Counted from the first letter of the stretch, positions 8,451 through 17,597 are shown. The stretch is DNA of 64,000 nt from Marinobacter sp. X15-166B (GCF_001752365.1 NZ_MEIY01000001.1:1437044-1501043), one strand, 5' to 3'. Numbers and translations: made by a program. The notes: generated by a model from the letters alone, not told the origin.

Positions 8451-9065
8451 TCCCCGGTCTCCTGAAATTTCTCCACCATCAATAAAATCTTCTGCCGCCC
8501 ACGGTGCAGCAGTACTCGCAGATTAGAGGCACTGACCGCCAGAATGTTACAGACATCATTGGATTTGTGTTGGTGCGCTTCGTACAGAATGAGCGCCGAG
8601 CGCTGGTTTTCCGGCAAAGCGGACAGGTGTTTGTCGAGGCAATCCTGCAGAGCACCGTTTTCCAGCAGACGTTCGGCCGAATCATGGGCCACCAGGCTGG
8701 GGGGGGGTGCGCCAGCGTCCGTTGGCTTTAAAGCGGTTTGCAAGCTCGGGATCCAGAGCGTCACCGAAATCGGTTGGCACCTCACGCCGGGCTTTGCGGA
8801 GCTGGTTTTTGGCCCGATTGGCCACGATGCGATGCAGCCAGGTTTTGAGGCTGGAGCGGCCTTCAAAGGTTTTGACGGCACTGACCACACTCACCCAGCA
8901 GTCCTGCACCACATCCTCGGCGCTGCTGGGATCCAGATAATACCGGGCTACGGCGAGCATCCCCGGGGTGTACTGGCGAACCGTGTGCTGAAACGCCTGG
9001 GCGTCGCCCAGTTTGAGCAGGCTGACGAGTTCCATGTCATCCGATTGATGCATTACCGGGTCCAT
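8444..9065 (-). pseudogene. ECF-type RNA polymerase sigma factor, frame broken in a G/C homopolymer
   Basis: Two overlapping frames make one sigma factor of about 206 residues. The upstream frame has region 2 (AEDVVQDCWVSV, FEGRSSLKTWLHRIVANRA). The downstream frame has region 4 (LPENQRSALILYEAH, then the helix-turn-helix SASNLRVLLHRGRQ). The switch falls at nine G on the plus strand (8699-8707); eight would join the frames through RWRTPP/SLVAHDSAERLL. It may be phase variation, a real lesion or a base-calling error. Three other homopolymer breaks in this window favour error. The overlapping anti-sigma gene and the two motif-bearing operons on either side make it the likely regulator of this block. 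Confidence 0.8.
8699..8707. repeat. G9 homopolymer at the sigma-factor frame switch
   Basis: Nine consecutive G on the plus strand (C on the coding strand) between sigma regions 2 and 4. Removing one base restores a single open frame. Tracts of this length can slip in vivo and are also a classic sequencing-error site. Confidence 0.85.
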
Positions 9066-9164
9066 ACCGTCTATCCTCGGCAGTATTGGGTAGCATTGAG
9101 TCCAGTTTTTTTTACGAAAGTTCCGACTTTCTGAGCGGTTACTGAAAAAAAACGGCGGCCGCTG

Positions 9165-9192
9165 TGTAACAAGGAACCCAGCCCCGTGTCCA
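9165..9192 (+). promoter_or_regulatory. Candidate ECF-type promoter, copy 2
   Basis: TGTAAC (9165-9170), 16 bases, TGTCCA (9187-9192), each preceded by G, 42 bases before the ATG at 9235. It matches copy 1 at 6495-6522 in both half-sites and spacing. A GGAAC element (9173) falls inside the spacer and is a competing reading. Confidence 0.45.
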
Positions 9193-9234
9193 TCAGTCAG
9201 AGGACGCGGGACTTAACCGGACCTGGAACGCATT

Positions 9235-11430
9235 ATGAGTACAAAAAAGTGGTTGTTGGTGGCGCTGATCGCGGGATTGGTGGCCCTGTTCATCGGCTTC
9301 GACGGACATGAGCTGTTGACCCTGGATAACCTGCAGCGTCACCACCGGGAGTTGGCGCAATGGATTGCCGAGAATACCGCCACGGCGGTGGCCGGGTTTG
9401 CGCTGATTTACGTGCTGGTGACCGCGCTGTCCTTGCCGGGCGCGGTAGTGATGACCCTGGCAGGCGGGGCCTTTTTCGGCAACGCCCTGGGTCTGTTAAC
9501 GGTGTCGCTGGCGTCCACCGCCGGCGCCACCCTGGCCTTTTTGGCGGCCCGTTTTTTGCTTCGGGATCTGTTGCGCAAACGCTACGCCGACACCATCGCG
9601 CGCATGGATCGCGGCATTGCCAGGGACGGTGCCTTTTACCTGGCGACCCTGCGACTGGTGCCCGTGTTTCCGTTTTTCCTGATCAATCTCTCCATGGGGT
9701 TGACGGGGATGAGGTTGCGTACCTACGCGCTGGTGAGCTGGGCGGCCATGCTGCCGGGCACGTTTGTGTACGTCAACGCCGGCACCCAACTGGCGCAGAT
9801 CCAGTCGCTGGCTGACATAGTGTCGGCAGACGTTCTGCTGGCGTTTGCCCTGCTGGGGCTGTTCCCGCTGATCGCCAAAGCGGTTATGGGGGGCATCCGC
9901 CGGCGGCGGCTGTACCGCAACTTCACCAAACCAGCGGCCTTTGACTACAACCTGGTGGTGATCGGCGGCGGCTCGGCGGGGCTGGTCTCGGCCTATATTG
10001 CCGCCGCCGTGAAGGCCAAGGTGGTGCTGATCGAGAAACACCAGATGGGCGGGGACTGTCTGAATACCGGCTGCGTGCCCTCCAAGGCCCTGATAAAGAG
10101 CGCCAAGGTGGCCGACACCCTGCGTCACGCGCAACGGTACGGTCTAGAGTCGGTGCCGGTGAAGGGCTCCTTCGCCCGGATCATGGGGCGGGTGAAACGG
10201 GTGATTGCCCAGGTGGAGCCTCACGATTCGGTGGAGCGGTATCGCAACCTGGGGGTGGATTGCCTCAAGGGTGAGGCACGCTTTATCTCCCCCTGGGAAG
10301 TGGAAGTGCGTGACCCCGACGGCCAGCGCCAGCGCATCACCGGCCGCAGCATCATCATTGCCAGTGGCGGGCGCCCGGTGATGCCACCGATTCCCGGTCT
10401 GGCGGCGATGCAGCCGCTGACCTCGGAGAATCTGTGGGCTCTGGAAACCCAGCCCCGGCGGCTGCTGGTGCTGGGGGGCGGTCCGATCGGCTCCGAACTG
10501 GCCCATGCGTTTGTGCGGCTCGGGTCGCAGGTGGTGATGGTGGTGCGCAGCGGACGGATCCTCGCGAAAGAGGACCCCGAGGTGGCGGATTTCATCCTGC
10601 AGCGGTTCCGCGACGACGGCATTGATGTACGGCTGAACCACAGCGCCGACTCGTTTCATATCGAGAACGGCGACAAGGTACTTTACTGTACCCATCAGGG
10701 CGAGCAGGTGCGGATACCCTTTGATGAGGTGCTGGTGGCGGTCGGCCGTGCCGGTAACACCGAGCATCTGAATCTGGAAGCGCTGGCCATCGAGCCGGGC
10801 CGCAACGGCACCGTGGTGGTCGAGGAGGATCTGAGCATCGGCTTCCCCAACGTGTTTGCCTGTGGTGACGTGGCCGGCCCCTATCAATTCACCCATGCGG
10901 CTTCCCATCAGGCCTGGTACGCGGCGGTCAACGGCTTGTTTGGCCAGTTCAAGCGCTTCCGGGTGGATTATCGGGTGATGCCCTGGGTGACCTTTACCTC
11001 GCCGGAAGTCGCGCGGGTCGGCTTGAGTGAAACCGAAGCGCAAGCCCGCAACATCGCCTACAGCGTCACCCGTTATGAGCTGGGCGATCTGGATCGGGCC
11101 ATTGCCGAGAGCGAAGATTGCGGGTTCATCAAAGTGCTGACACCACCGGGCAAAGACCGGATTCTCGGTGCCGTGGTGGTCGGTGCGCAGGCCGGTGAAA
11201 TTCTGTCAGAGTTTACGCTGGCGATGAAGCACGGCCTGGGGTTGAACAAGATCCTCGGCACCATCCATCCGTACCCCACCTGGAACGAAGCGGCCAAATC
11301 CCTGGCCGGGGAATGGCGCCGTGCCCACGCCCCGGCGGGGGTGCTGGCCCTGCTGGAAAAACTGCACCGCTGGCGTCGTGGCAATACCAAAGCGACCTCG
11401 GCGACTAAAACATCCTGGAATCTGGAGTAA
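9235..11430 (+). CDS. VTT (TVP38/DedA-like) membrane domain fused to a mercuric-reductase-like flavoprotein
   Basis: A 731-residue fusion. Residues 1-220 form a TVP38/TMEM64-type membrane domain (LSLPGAVVMTLAGGAFFG; RLVPVFPFFLINLSMG). Residues 237-700 are a class I pyridine-nucleotide-disulfide oxidoreductase: FAD motif GGGSAG (244-249), redox-active Cys275 and Cys280 in GGDCLNTGCVPSK, an NAD fold (VLGGGPIGSELA), and the HPYPTWNE active-site His/Glu of the dimer interface. The vicinal C-terminal cysteines of true MerA are absent, and so is an N-terminal HMA domain, so mercury reduction is not supported. The likely reaction is NAD(P)H-driven reduction of a disulfide or another acceptor at the membrane. 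The radical SAM gene follows after 2 bases. Confidence 0.85.
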   Translation: MSTKKWLLVALIAGLVALFIGFDGHELLTLDNLQRHHRELAQWIAENTATAVAGFALIYVLVTALSLPGAVVMTLAGGAFFGNALGLLTVSLASTAGATLAFLAARFLLRDLLRKRYADTIARMDRGIARDGAFYLATLRLVPVFPFFLINLSMGLTGMRLRTYALVSWAAMLPGTFVYVNAGTQLAQIQSLADIVSADVLLAFALLGLFPLIAKAVMGGIRRRRLYRNFTKPAAFDYNLVVIGGGSAGLVSAYIAAAVKAKVVLIEKHQMGGDCLNTGCVPSKALIKSAKVADTLRHAQRYGLESVPVKGSFARIMGRVKRVIAQVEPHDSVERYRNLGVDCLKGEARFISPWEVEVRDPDGQRQRITGRSIIIASGGRPVMPPIPGLAAMQPLTSENLWALETQPRRLLVLGGGPIGSELAHAFVRLGSQVVMVVRSGRILAKEDPEVADFILQRFRDDGIDVRLNHSADSFHIENGDKVLYCTHQGEQVRIPFDEVLVAVGRAGNTEHLNLEALAIEPGRNGTVVVEEDLSIGFPNVFACGDVAGPYQFTHAASHQAWYAAVNGLFGQFKRFRVDYRVMPWVTFTSPEVARVGLSETEAQARNIAYSVTRYELGDLDRAIAESEDCGFIKVLTPPGKDRILGAVVVGAQAGEILSEFTLAMKHGLGLNKILGTIHPYPTWNEAAKSLAGEWRRAHAPAGVLALLEKLHRWRRGNTKATSATKTSWNLE

Positions 11431-11432
11431 CT

Positions 11433-12413
11433 ATGACGACTGTTACGGGTGACCTGTCGGGTGACAGCCCGACGCGTAAGATACCGGCGATCGAAATCAT
11501 TGCACCCCGCGCCAGCGATAGCTGGACCCATACCCGCGACGGCCAGCCCCGGGGGTACATCGATGCCCGGCGGTTGCGGGAATTATGGATTCACACCGGT
11601 ACCGCCTGCAACCTGTCGTGTCCGTTCTGTCTGGAAGGCTCCCACCCCGGGGATGGCCGCATTCCGGGGATGACCCTCAAGGATGCCCAGCCGTTCATCC
11701 AGGAAGCGCTGGACATGGGCGTGGAACAGTTTTCGTTCACCGGTGGCGAGCCGTTCGTGATCCGCGATTTCGTGCACCTGTTGGATTACGCCAGCCGGCA
11801 GCGGCCCTGTTTTGTTCTCACCAACGCCACCGACCCCTTGTTGAAGCGCAGGCATCAGTTGCTGCCGTTGCTGCGCAACCCTCACCCGATCCATTTCCGC
11901 GTCAGCCTGGATTTTCCCGATGCGGCGCGCCACGACAAAGACCGGGGGGCCGGCAGTTTCAACAAGGCTCTGGAAGGCATTCGCTGGCTGCACGAGCAGG
12001 GATTCCGGGTGTCCATCGCCCGCCAGACCGACGTCGGCGAAGTGCCGGCCCGCGTGGAGGCGGGCTACCGGGCCATTTTCCGTCAGTGGGGCATCCCCGA
12101 GGATCTGGCGTTCACCGCCTTTCCCGATTTGGGGGTGCCCGGCTCCGACGATGGCAGTCCGGAAATAACCGAAACCTGTATGGAGCAATACCCGACGCCG
12201 GAGAGTCGAGCCCACTTCATGTGCACCTACACCCGCATGCTGGTGAAAAAGGGCGACCGGGTGCGGGTTTACGCCTGTACCCTGGTGGACGACGACCCCG
12301 ACTATGATCTTGGCGGCACGCTCACCGAAAGCATGACGCCGCGCATCATGCTGCGTCACCATCGCTGTTTCGCCTGTTACCGCTTTGGTGCCAGCTGCTC
12401 AGCCCCCGGCTAA
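11433..12413 (+). CDS. Radical SAM protein
   Basis: A 326-residue protein with the 4Fe-4S motif CNLSCPFC (Cys59, 63, 66) and the downstream SAM-binding text FSFTGGEPFVIRDF. The C-terminus carries extra cysteines (CFACYRFGASC, about residues 312-322) that could bind an auxiliary cluster, as in SPASM/twitch relatives. The SAM fold is certain; the substrate is not. It lies 2 bases after the VTT-reductase gene, so it is in the same operon. That flavoenzyme could conceivably supply electrons, though this is inference. Confidence 0.82.
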   Translation: MTTVTGDLSGDSPTRKIPAIEIIAPRASDSWTHTRDGQPRGYIDARRLRELWIHTGTACNLSCPFCLEGSHPGDGRIPGMTLKDAQPFIQEALDMGVEQFSFTGGEPFVIRDFVHLLDYASRQRPCFVLTNATDPLLKRRHQLLPLLRNPHPIHFRVSLDFPDAARHDKDRGAGSFNKALEGIRWLHEQGFRVSIARQTDVGEVPARVEAGYRAIFRQWGIPEDLAFTAFPDLGVPGSDDGSPEITETCMEQYPTPESRAHFMCTYTRMLVKKGDRVRVYACTLVDDDPDYDLGGTLTESMTPRIMLRHHRCFACYRFGASCSAPG

Positions 12414-12821
12414 CGAAGCGCATCGACCGTGGCCGTCACCGAAGCCGGTCTGTTTCAGGGGGGGCTGTACTGCGGCTTTACCCGCTGGCCATCCTGGCGC
12501 AGGGCCTGCTGGAGGCCGGTCTATAGGGTCCGGAGCGCCGCCTCACCGCATCGGGAACCACGACGGCCCGTACCCGTTTTCGGGATGGGAGACCGGCCCC
12601 GGGGCGCATTCGTGCGCAGGGTAATGATTCGAAGGCTAAAGTTTGGGGTCTAAGGGATGGCGCTCGGGGTTTTCGTTAAAATTTATTTATAGTCGGCTTA
12701 TCTTGTTGATATTGATCGATAAAAAGCCTGTGAGTGCGGTGGCTCTGTGGGTGTCGTCTTGAGTTATGCTTTGAGGTCTATATAATTCAGCCCTGAATCC
12801 TAGCGAAGAAAACATAATTAC
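12414..12821. other. Intergenic region upstream of ectA
   Basis: A 408-base stretch with no convincing gene. The first 240 bases are GC-rich with only short open frames that lack ribosome-binding sites. One frame reads LYPLAILAQGLLEAGL before a stop at about 12526 and might be the tail of a decayed gene. From about 12655 the DNA becomes AT-rich, as expected for the ectoine promoter region. Confidence 0.5.
12759..12786 (+). promoter_or_regulatory. Candidate ectA promoter
   Basis: TTGAGT (12759-12764), 16 bases, and a perfect TATAAT (12781-12786), with the ectA ATG 35 bases further on. It lies in an AT-rich tract, which suits an osmotically controlled sigma-70 or sigma-38 promoter. Confidence 0.55.
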
Positions 12822-13352
12822 ATGGCACCCGAAGGATCGAATACCACCGCCATCACCCTGCGTAAACCGCACCGGGATGATGGTCTGCAGTTGCATCAGC
12901 TGGTGGCCGCATGCCCCCCGCTGGACCCCAATTCCATCTACTGCAATCTGTTGCAGTGCAGCCATTTCGCCGACACCGGCGTGGCTGCGGAGATGAACGG
13001 CGACCTGGTCGGCTTTATCTCCGGATACATTCCTCCCCAACAGCCGCACACCCTGTTCATCTGGCAAGTGGCGGTGCACCGCCGGGGGCGTGGGCAAGGT
13101 CTGGCCAAGCGCATGCTGAAGGCCATCGTGGCCCGCAAGCATTGCGCCGGTGTGACCCACCTGGAAACCACCATTACGCGGGACAACGACGCGTCCTGGG
13201 CGTTGTTCCGGTCATTCGCCGCCGACATGGGGGCCGAATTGAGCTACGCGGAACATTTTGAAAAAAACGCGCATTTTGGTGGCCAGCACGACTCCGAATA
13301 CCTGCTGCGCATCGGCCCCTTTACCCGACCGGCTGCTGCATCCGGCCCATAA
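12822..13352 (+). CDS. ectA: L-2,4-diaminobutyrate N-acetyltransferase
   Basis: A 176-residue GNAT-family enzyme for the second step of ectoine synthesis, acetylating diaminobutyrate with acetyl-CoA. EctA hallmarks are clear: CPPLDPNSIYCNLLQCSHF near residue 31, FISGYIPP, LFIWQVAVHRRGRGQGLAKRM (the acetyl-CoA-binding A motif) and LETTITRDNDASW. The gene begins the cluster, 134 bases before ectB. The start follows a weak purine stretch (GAAGAAAA). Confidence 0.93.
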   Translation: MAPEGSNTTAITLRKPHRDDGLQLHQLVAACPPLDPNSIYCNLLQCSHFADTGVAAEMNGDLVGFISGYIPPQQPHTLFIWQVAVHRRGRGQGLAKRMLKAIVARKHCAGVTHLETTITRDNDASWALFRSFAADMGAELSYAEHFEKNAHFGGQHDSEYLLRIGPFTRPAAASGP

Positions 13353-13486
13353 GCTATTCGCAGGCCGACAGTCCTTGCGAGGACGGGTTGTCACAAGGCT
13401 TTAAACCAAGTGCGGCAGATTGATCGCGACCCATACCGGTCATCCGCCGCGTATCCCTCGAACCTGACATGCTAAGAGGTAAGACA

Positions 13487-14758
13487 ATGGAAGTTTTTAA
13501 AACGACTGAATCCCAAGTCCGGGTGTATTCCCGAGCGTTCCCGGTCATTTTCAACCGCGCCAAAAACGCGCACCTGTACACCGAAGACGGCAAAGAGTAT
13601 CTGGATTTTCTTGCCGGGGCGGGCTCCCTGAACTACGGCCACAATAACGAGGTGTTCAAAAAAGCCCTGCTCACGTACATCGAGAGCGACGGCATCAGCC
13701 AGGGGCTGGACCTGTTCACCACGGCCAAGCACGATTTTATTGAGGCTTACAAGACCCACATCCTTGATCCCCGGGGTCTGGATTACAAAATCCAGTTCAC
13801 CGGACCGACCGGCACCAACTGTGTGGAAGCCGCGTTGAAACTGGCGCGCAAGGTCAAGGGACGGGACGGCATCATCTCGTTCACCAACGGCTTTCACGGG
13901 GTGTCGCTGGGTGCGGTGGCCGCAACCGGTAACAAGCACCACCGGGGTGGCGCGGGGGTGGCCCTGGGCAGTGTGACCTTCATGCCGTATGACGGCTATC
14001 TGGGCGACGGCGTCAACTCGCTGGAGCTGATGGACAAAATGCTGTCGGACAATTCGTCCGGGGTGGACCTGCCGGCGGCGGTCATTGTCGAGGCGGTGCA
14101 AGGCGAGGGCGGTCTGAATGCGGCCAGCGCCGAGTGGCTGAAAAATCTGCAAGCCTTGTGTGCGAAGCACGACATGCTGCTGATTGTGGATGACATTCAG
14201 GCAGGCAACGGCCGCACCGGTGAATTCTTCAGCTTTGAATACGCGGGCATCAAACCGGACATTGTGACGGTATCCAAGTCCTTGAGCGGGTACGGTCTGC
14301 CCATGGCGCTGGTGTTGTTCAAGCCTGAGCTGGATATCTGGGGACCGGGCGAGCACAACGGTACCTTCCGGGGCAACAACATGGCGTTCATCACCGCAGC
14401 GGCCGCTCTAAAGACCTACTGGAAAGATGCGGCCTTCGAGCAGGAGATCAAGGCCAAGAGCCGGGTGCTGGGCGACGCCCTGCAGGCGATCTGTGACCGA
14501 TACGGGGCCGACGACTTTTACGTCAAAGGCCGCGGCTTGATGCGCGGTATCAGTTGCCGTAAGGCCGAGTTGGCCGGTGACATCGCCCGCGTTGCCTTTG
14601 ATAAGGGGCTGATCATCGAGACCAGCGGCCCGGAGGAAGAGGTGATCAAGTGCCTGATGCCGCTCACCACCAGCGAAGACGACCTGCGCAAGGGTGCCGG
14701 GCTGCTGGCGGAAGCCTTCGAGGAAGTGTTGCACGGCCGTCTGAGTAAGGCCTCATAA
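13487..14758 (+). CDS. ectB: Diaminobutyrate-2-oxoglutarate transaminase
   Basis: A 423-residue class III PLP aminotransferase that converts aspartate semialdehyde to 2,4-diaminobutyrate. The start at ATG 13487 has AAGAGG upstream and gives the typical EctB N-terminus ([16 protein letters not shown]). Visible landmarks are [18 protein letters not shown], the cofactor Asp in [10 protein letters not shown], and the PLP-binding Lys in [10 protein letters not shown]. The next gene starts 10 bases downstream and is the aspartokinase, not ectC. Confidence 0.94.
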   Translation: MEVFKTTESQVRVYSRAFPVIFNRAKNAHLYTEDGKEYLDFLAGAGSLNYGHNNEVFKKALLTYIESDGISQGLDLFTTAKHDFIEAYKTHILDPRGLDYKIQFTGPTGTNCVEAALKLARKVKGRDGIISFTNGFHGVSLGAVAATGNKHHRGGAGVALGSVTFMPYDGYLGDGVNSLELMDKMLSDNSSGVDLPAAVIVEAVQGEGGLNAASAEWLKNLQALCAKHDMLLIVDDIQAGNGRTGEFFSFEYAGIKPDIVTVSKSLSGYGLPMALVLFKPELDIWGPGEHNGTFRGNNMAFITAAAALKTYWKDAAFEQEIKAKSRVLGDALQAICDRYGADDFYVKGRGLMRGISCRKAELAGDIARVAFDKGLIIETSGPEEEVIKCLMPLTTSEDDLRKGAGLLAEAFEEVLHGRLSKAS

Positions 14759-14768
14759 GGAACCGACC

Positions 14769-16220
14769 ATGACCAGCCTATTACACACCGTAGAGAAAAT
14801 CGGCGGCACCTCAATGAGTCAGTACGAGGCGGTCCGCGACAACATCATTCTGGGTGGCCGCAGCAGTGAAGACCTGTACCGGCGTATATTCGTGGTGTCC
14901 GCCTACGGCGGCGTGACCGACGAGTTGCTGGAGCACAAGAAAACCGGCGAGCCGGGCGTTTACGCCCTGTTCGCGGATGCGGAGTCTGACTGGGCCTGGG
15001 GCGACGACCTCACCAAACTGATTCAGCTCCTGACCGACATCAACGCCACCCTGTTTGAAGACGAAATGCTTAAACAGCAGGCGGATCAGTTCATTACCGA
15101 TCGCATCGAAGGCGTTCGCGGTTGCCTCCTTGATTTGCAGCGGCTGTGTTCCTACGGCCAGTTTCAGCTGGAAGAGCATTTGCTGACGGTGCGGGAAATG
15201 CTCGCCGGGATCGGCGAGGCCCACAGTGCCTTCAATACCGCGCTCAAGCTACAGCAGGAAGGCATTAACGCCCGGTTTGTGGATCTGACCGGCTGGCGGG
15301 ACAGTGAGCTGCTGCCCCTGGATGAGAAGCTCAAAAAGGCGTTCGACGCCGTTGACCTGAGTCGTGAGCTGCCCATCGTGACTGGCTACGCCCAGTGTAA
15401 AGAGGGGCTGATGCGCACGTTTGATCGTGGCTACAGCGAGATGACCTTCAGTCGTGTGGCGGTGATCACCGAGGCCGTCGAAGCGGTGATCCACAAGGAG
15501 TATCATCTCAGTTCCGCCGACCCCAACATGGTGGGGGCGGACAAAGTCGTGCCGCTGGGACGGACCAATTACGATGTCGCCGACCAGCTGGCCAATCTGG
15601 GGATGGAGGCCATACACCCGCGGGCGGCCAAAGGCCTGCGTCAAAATGGCATCCCGCTGCGGGTGATGAATACCTTTGAACCGGACCACACCGGCACCCT
15701 GATCACCCGGGATTACGTCAGTGAAAAGCCTCAGGTCGAAATAATCGCCGGCAACAACGGGGTGTTTGCCATTGAGGTGTTCGATCAGGACATGCAGGGG
15801 GAGCCGGGCCCGGATCGGCGCATTCTGGACGTACTTAGCCGGTTCAAGGTGCGTTTTATCTCCAAGGACACCAACGCCAACACCATCACCCATTATGTGG
15901 ACAGCACCCTCAAGCACGTCAAACGGGTGGTCAACGCCCTGCAGGAAGCGTTTCCCAACGGCGAGGTCAACACCCGCAAGGTGGCCCTGGTGTCTGCGAT
16001 AGGCAGCGACATGCAGGTGCCGGGCATTCTCGCCCGCAGCGTGCAGGCGCTGGCGAAGGACGAGATCAGCGTGTTGGCGATTCATCAGAGCATGCGGCAG
16101 GTGGATATGCAGTTTGTGGTGGCCGAGCGCGACTACGCCAAGGCGGTAAGCGCCTTGCACGAGGCGTTGATCGAACCCCACAATCACGAATACGCGATTG
16201 TGGCGGCGCAAGCGGTCTAA
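14769..16220 (+). CDS. ask: Ectoine-type aspartate kinase
   Basis: A 483-residue aspartokinase of the Ask_ect type found in ectoine clusters. The N-terminus has the kinase motif VEKIGGTSMSQYEAVR. The C-terminal third has two ACT-like domains (IAGNNGVFAIEVFDQDM, then KVALVSAIGSDM). It feeds aspartyl phosphate into the ectoine route under osmotic stress, with less feedback inhibition than housekeeping aspartokinases in characterised relatives. Co-transcribed with ectAB. Confidence 0.9.
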   Translation: MTSLLHTVEKIGGTSMSQYEAVRDNIILGGRSSEDLYRRIFVVSAYGGVTDELLEHKKTGEPGVYALFADAESDWAWGDDLTKLIQLLTDINATLFEDEMLKQQADQFITDRIEGVRGCLLDLQRLCSYGQFQLEEHLLTVREMLAGIGEAHSAFNTALKLQQEGINARFVDLTGWRDSELLPLDEKLKKAFDAVDLSRELPIVTGYAQCKEGLMRTFDRGYSEMTFSRVAVITEAVEAVIHKEYHLSSADPNMVGADKVVPLGRTNYDVADQLANLGMEAIHPRAAKGLRQNGIPLRVMNTFEPDHTGTLITRDYVSEKPQVEIIAGNNGVFAIEVFDQDMQGEPGPDRRILDVLSRFKVRFISKDTNANTITHYVDSTLKHVKRVVNALQEAFPNGEVNTRKVALVSAIGSDMQVPGILARSVQALAKDEISVLAIHQSMRQVDMQFVVAERDYAKAVSALHEALIEPHNHEYAIVAAQAV

Positions 16221-16228
16221 GCCCTTCG

Positions 16229-16251
16229 GGCCGGTAACCGGGTTACCGGCC
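16229..16251. terminator. Inverted repeat between convergent ask and tag
   Basis: GGCCGGTAA (16229-16237) pairs with TTACCGGCC (16243-16251) around a 5-base loop. It lies between the stops of two convergent genes, but no T-run follows on either side, so termination may be Rho-assisted. Confidence 0.45.
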
Positions 16252-16833
16252 CCGGGCCGCCTCGGCGGCGCACGGCTGGTGCGCCGGGCAACTCAACAGA
16301 TGGTCGTTGACCATTCCGACCGCCTGCATGAAGGCATAGACGATGGTTGGCCCTACGAAATTGAAGCCCTTCTGTTTCAGCGCCCGTGACAGCGCTTCCG
16401 CTGCGGGGGTGTACACCGGCACCTCCGCCTGGGTTTGCCAGCGATTCTGCACCGGCTCACCGTCCACAAAAGCCCAGATAAAATCGCTGAATGACTGGCC
16501 CTGTTGCTGCAGCTGCAGGTAACTCCGGGCATTGCGGATGATAGACTCAATTTTCAGCCGATTGCGAACGATGCCGCTGTTTTGCAACAGTTCGGCAATT
16601 TTTTCTTCGCCGTAGCCGGCGATGCGTTCCGGGTCAAACTGGTCGTAGGCCTGCTGGTAGTTGTGTTGCTTTTTCAGAATGGTGATCCAGCTGAGCCCGG
16701 CCTGTTGACCATCCAGACAGAGTTTTTCAAACAGGGTGCGGTCGTCGTATTCGGGCCGCCCCCACACCTGATCGTGATAGGCCACGTAGAGTGGGTCGGT
16801 ACCACACCAGTGGCAGCGGGCCTGGCCGGTCAT
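16243..16833 (-). CDS. tag: DNA-3-methyladenine glycosylase I
   Basis: A 196-residue base-excision repair enzyme that removes 3-methyladenine. The start at 16833 is chosen for the upstream GGAGG and for the family N-terminus (CHWCGTDPLYVAYHDQVWG). Other landmarks are LFEKLCLDGQQAGLSW, IVRNRLKIESIIRNA and KGFNFVGPTIVYAFMQAVG. The zinc-binding Cys and His residues lie at both ends (CPAHQPC at the C-terminus). Its ATG overlaps the stop of the phosphopantetheinyl transferase gene, so the two are translationally coupled. Confidence 0.9.
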   Translation of the reverse strand: MTGQARCHWCGTDPLYVAYHDQVWGRPEYDDRTLFEKLCLDGQQAGLSWITILKKQHNYQQAYDQFDPERIAGYGEEKIAELLQNSGIVRNRLKIESIIRNARSYLQLQQQGQSFSDFIWAFVDGEPVQNRWQTQAEVPVYTPAAEALSRALKQKGFNFVGPTIVYAFMQAVGMVNDHLLSCPAHQPCAAEAARGR

Positions 16834-17597
16834 CTGGCCTCCGTAGCAATGCTGGTGGTGATCAGCCAGCTCACCGCCGCGTCCCGGGCGGCACTGGTGG
16901 GCATGACTTCCACCGCAGAAGTATCGGCTGGTGGTTCCAGCCACGCGCAGCGGGGCGTGTGCGGCGCCTCGGCCCGGTACACCAGGGCGATCATGAAGCC
17001 CGCTGCGGTGCCCACCGCGGCGTGCCAGCCCGCACTGGCGGCGTCACCGCGCAATTGCAGATCGGCGGCCACTTCCAGTGTCTGCAGATTGTTGGCAATG
17101 CCGCGCCCGGTGGCTTTCAGCCAGGCTTCTTTCAGCGTCCACACGGTCAGGAACTGTTGGTGGGCATGTTCGGGGGGCGCTGCCAGCAGCCAGTCCTGTT
17201 CCCTGGGGGTAAACCAGCGGCGCACAATACCCTGCCAGTGACTGCGGCGGGATAAGGGTTCGATGTCGACGCCCACTTCCTGCATGCCGGTCGCACAGGC
17301 CGCGAGTTGGCGGCAGTGGCTGAGGGACAGGTGCCAGCCCGGTGGCATCAAGGACGCGGTGGGGCGTCCCGGCACCGGCTGACAGCGCACCGCCGCCTGT
17401 CCGGACACCTGGGCCAGGGCCTGGCGCAGCAGCCAGCGGCTGTGCAAAAACTCCCGTTGGCGGGCCGGGCCGGCGCTGGCCGCGATGGCTTGTTCGGCAT
17501 CGCTCAGCCAGGGCGCCGGCAGAGTCAGCGGCGGTGTACCCGGGTGGGCCAGCCAGATGACAGGGTCAGGGCTGCAGGCGCTGAATGGTCCAGCCAT
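16830..17597 (-). CDS. 4'-phosphopantetheinyl transferase (Sfp type)
   Basis: A 255-residue enzyme that would transfer phosphopantetheine from CoA to carrier proteins. The two defining motifs are present: [11 protein letters not shown] and [18 protein letters not shown]. No polyketide or nonribosomal peptide gene occurs in the window, so the carrier partner is elsewhere. If the pdxH frame is restored, this start overlaps the end of pdxH by 32 bases. The operon order would be pdxH, this gene, tag. Confidence 0.85.
   Translation of the reverse strand: MAGPFSACSPDPVIWLAHPGTPPLTLPAPWLSDAEQAIAASAGPARQREFLHSRWLLRQALAQVSGQAAVRCQPVPGRPTASLMPPGWHLSLSHCRQLAACATGMQEVGVDIEPLSRRSHWQGIVRRWFTPREQDWLLAAPPEHAHQQFLTVWTLKEAWLKATGRGIANNLQTLEVAADLQLRGDAASAGWHAAVGTAAGFMIALVYRAEAPHTPRCAWLEPPADTSAVEVMPTSAARDAAVSWLITTSIATEAR

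Noticed and set aside
9098-9198. GGAAC-type ECF promoter pairs: minus strand 9124-9098 (GGAACT and GGACTC) and plus strand 9173-9198 (GGAACC and GTC).
   Set aside because: Neither is repeated at the other candidate operon, whereas the TGTAAY/TGTCY motif is. The minus-strand pair could still serve sigma self-control but is too weak to list.
9235-11430. Mercury resistance operon with MerA.
   Set aside because: The C-terminal vicinal Cys pair and HMA domain of MerA are missing, and no merR, merT or merP is nearby.
12414-12653. Short open frames after the radical SAM gene, one reading LYPLAILAQGLLEAGL.
   Set aside because: No start with a ribosome-binding site and no recognisable domain; may be chance or a decayed tail.
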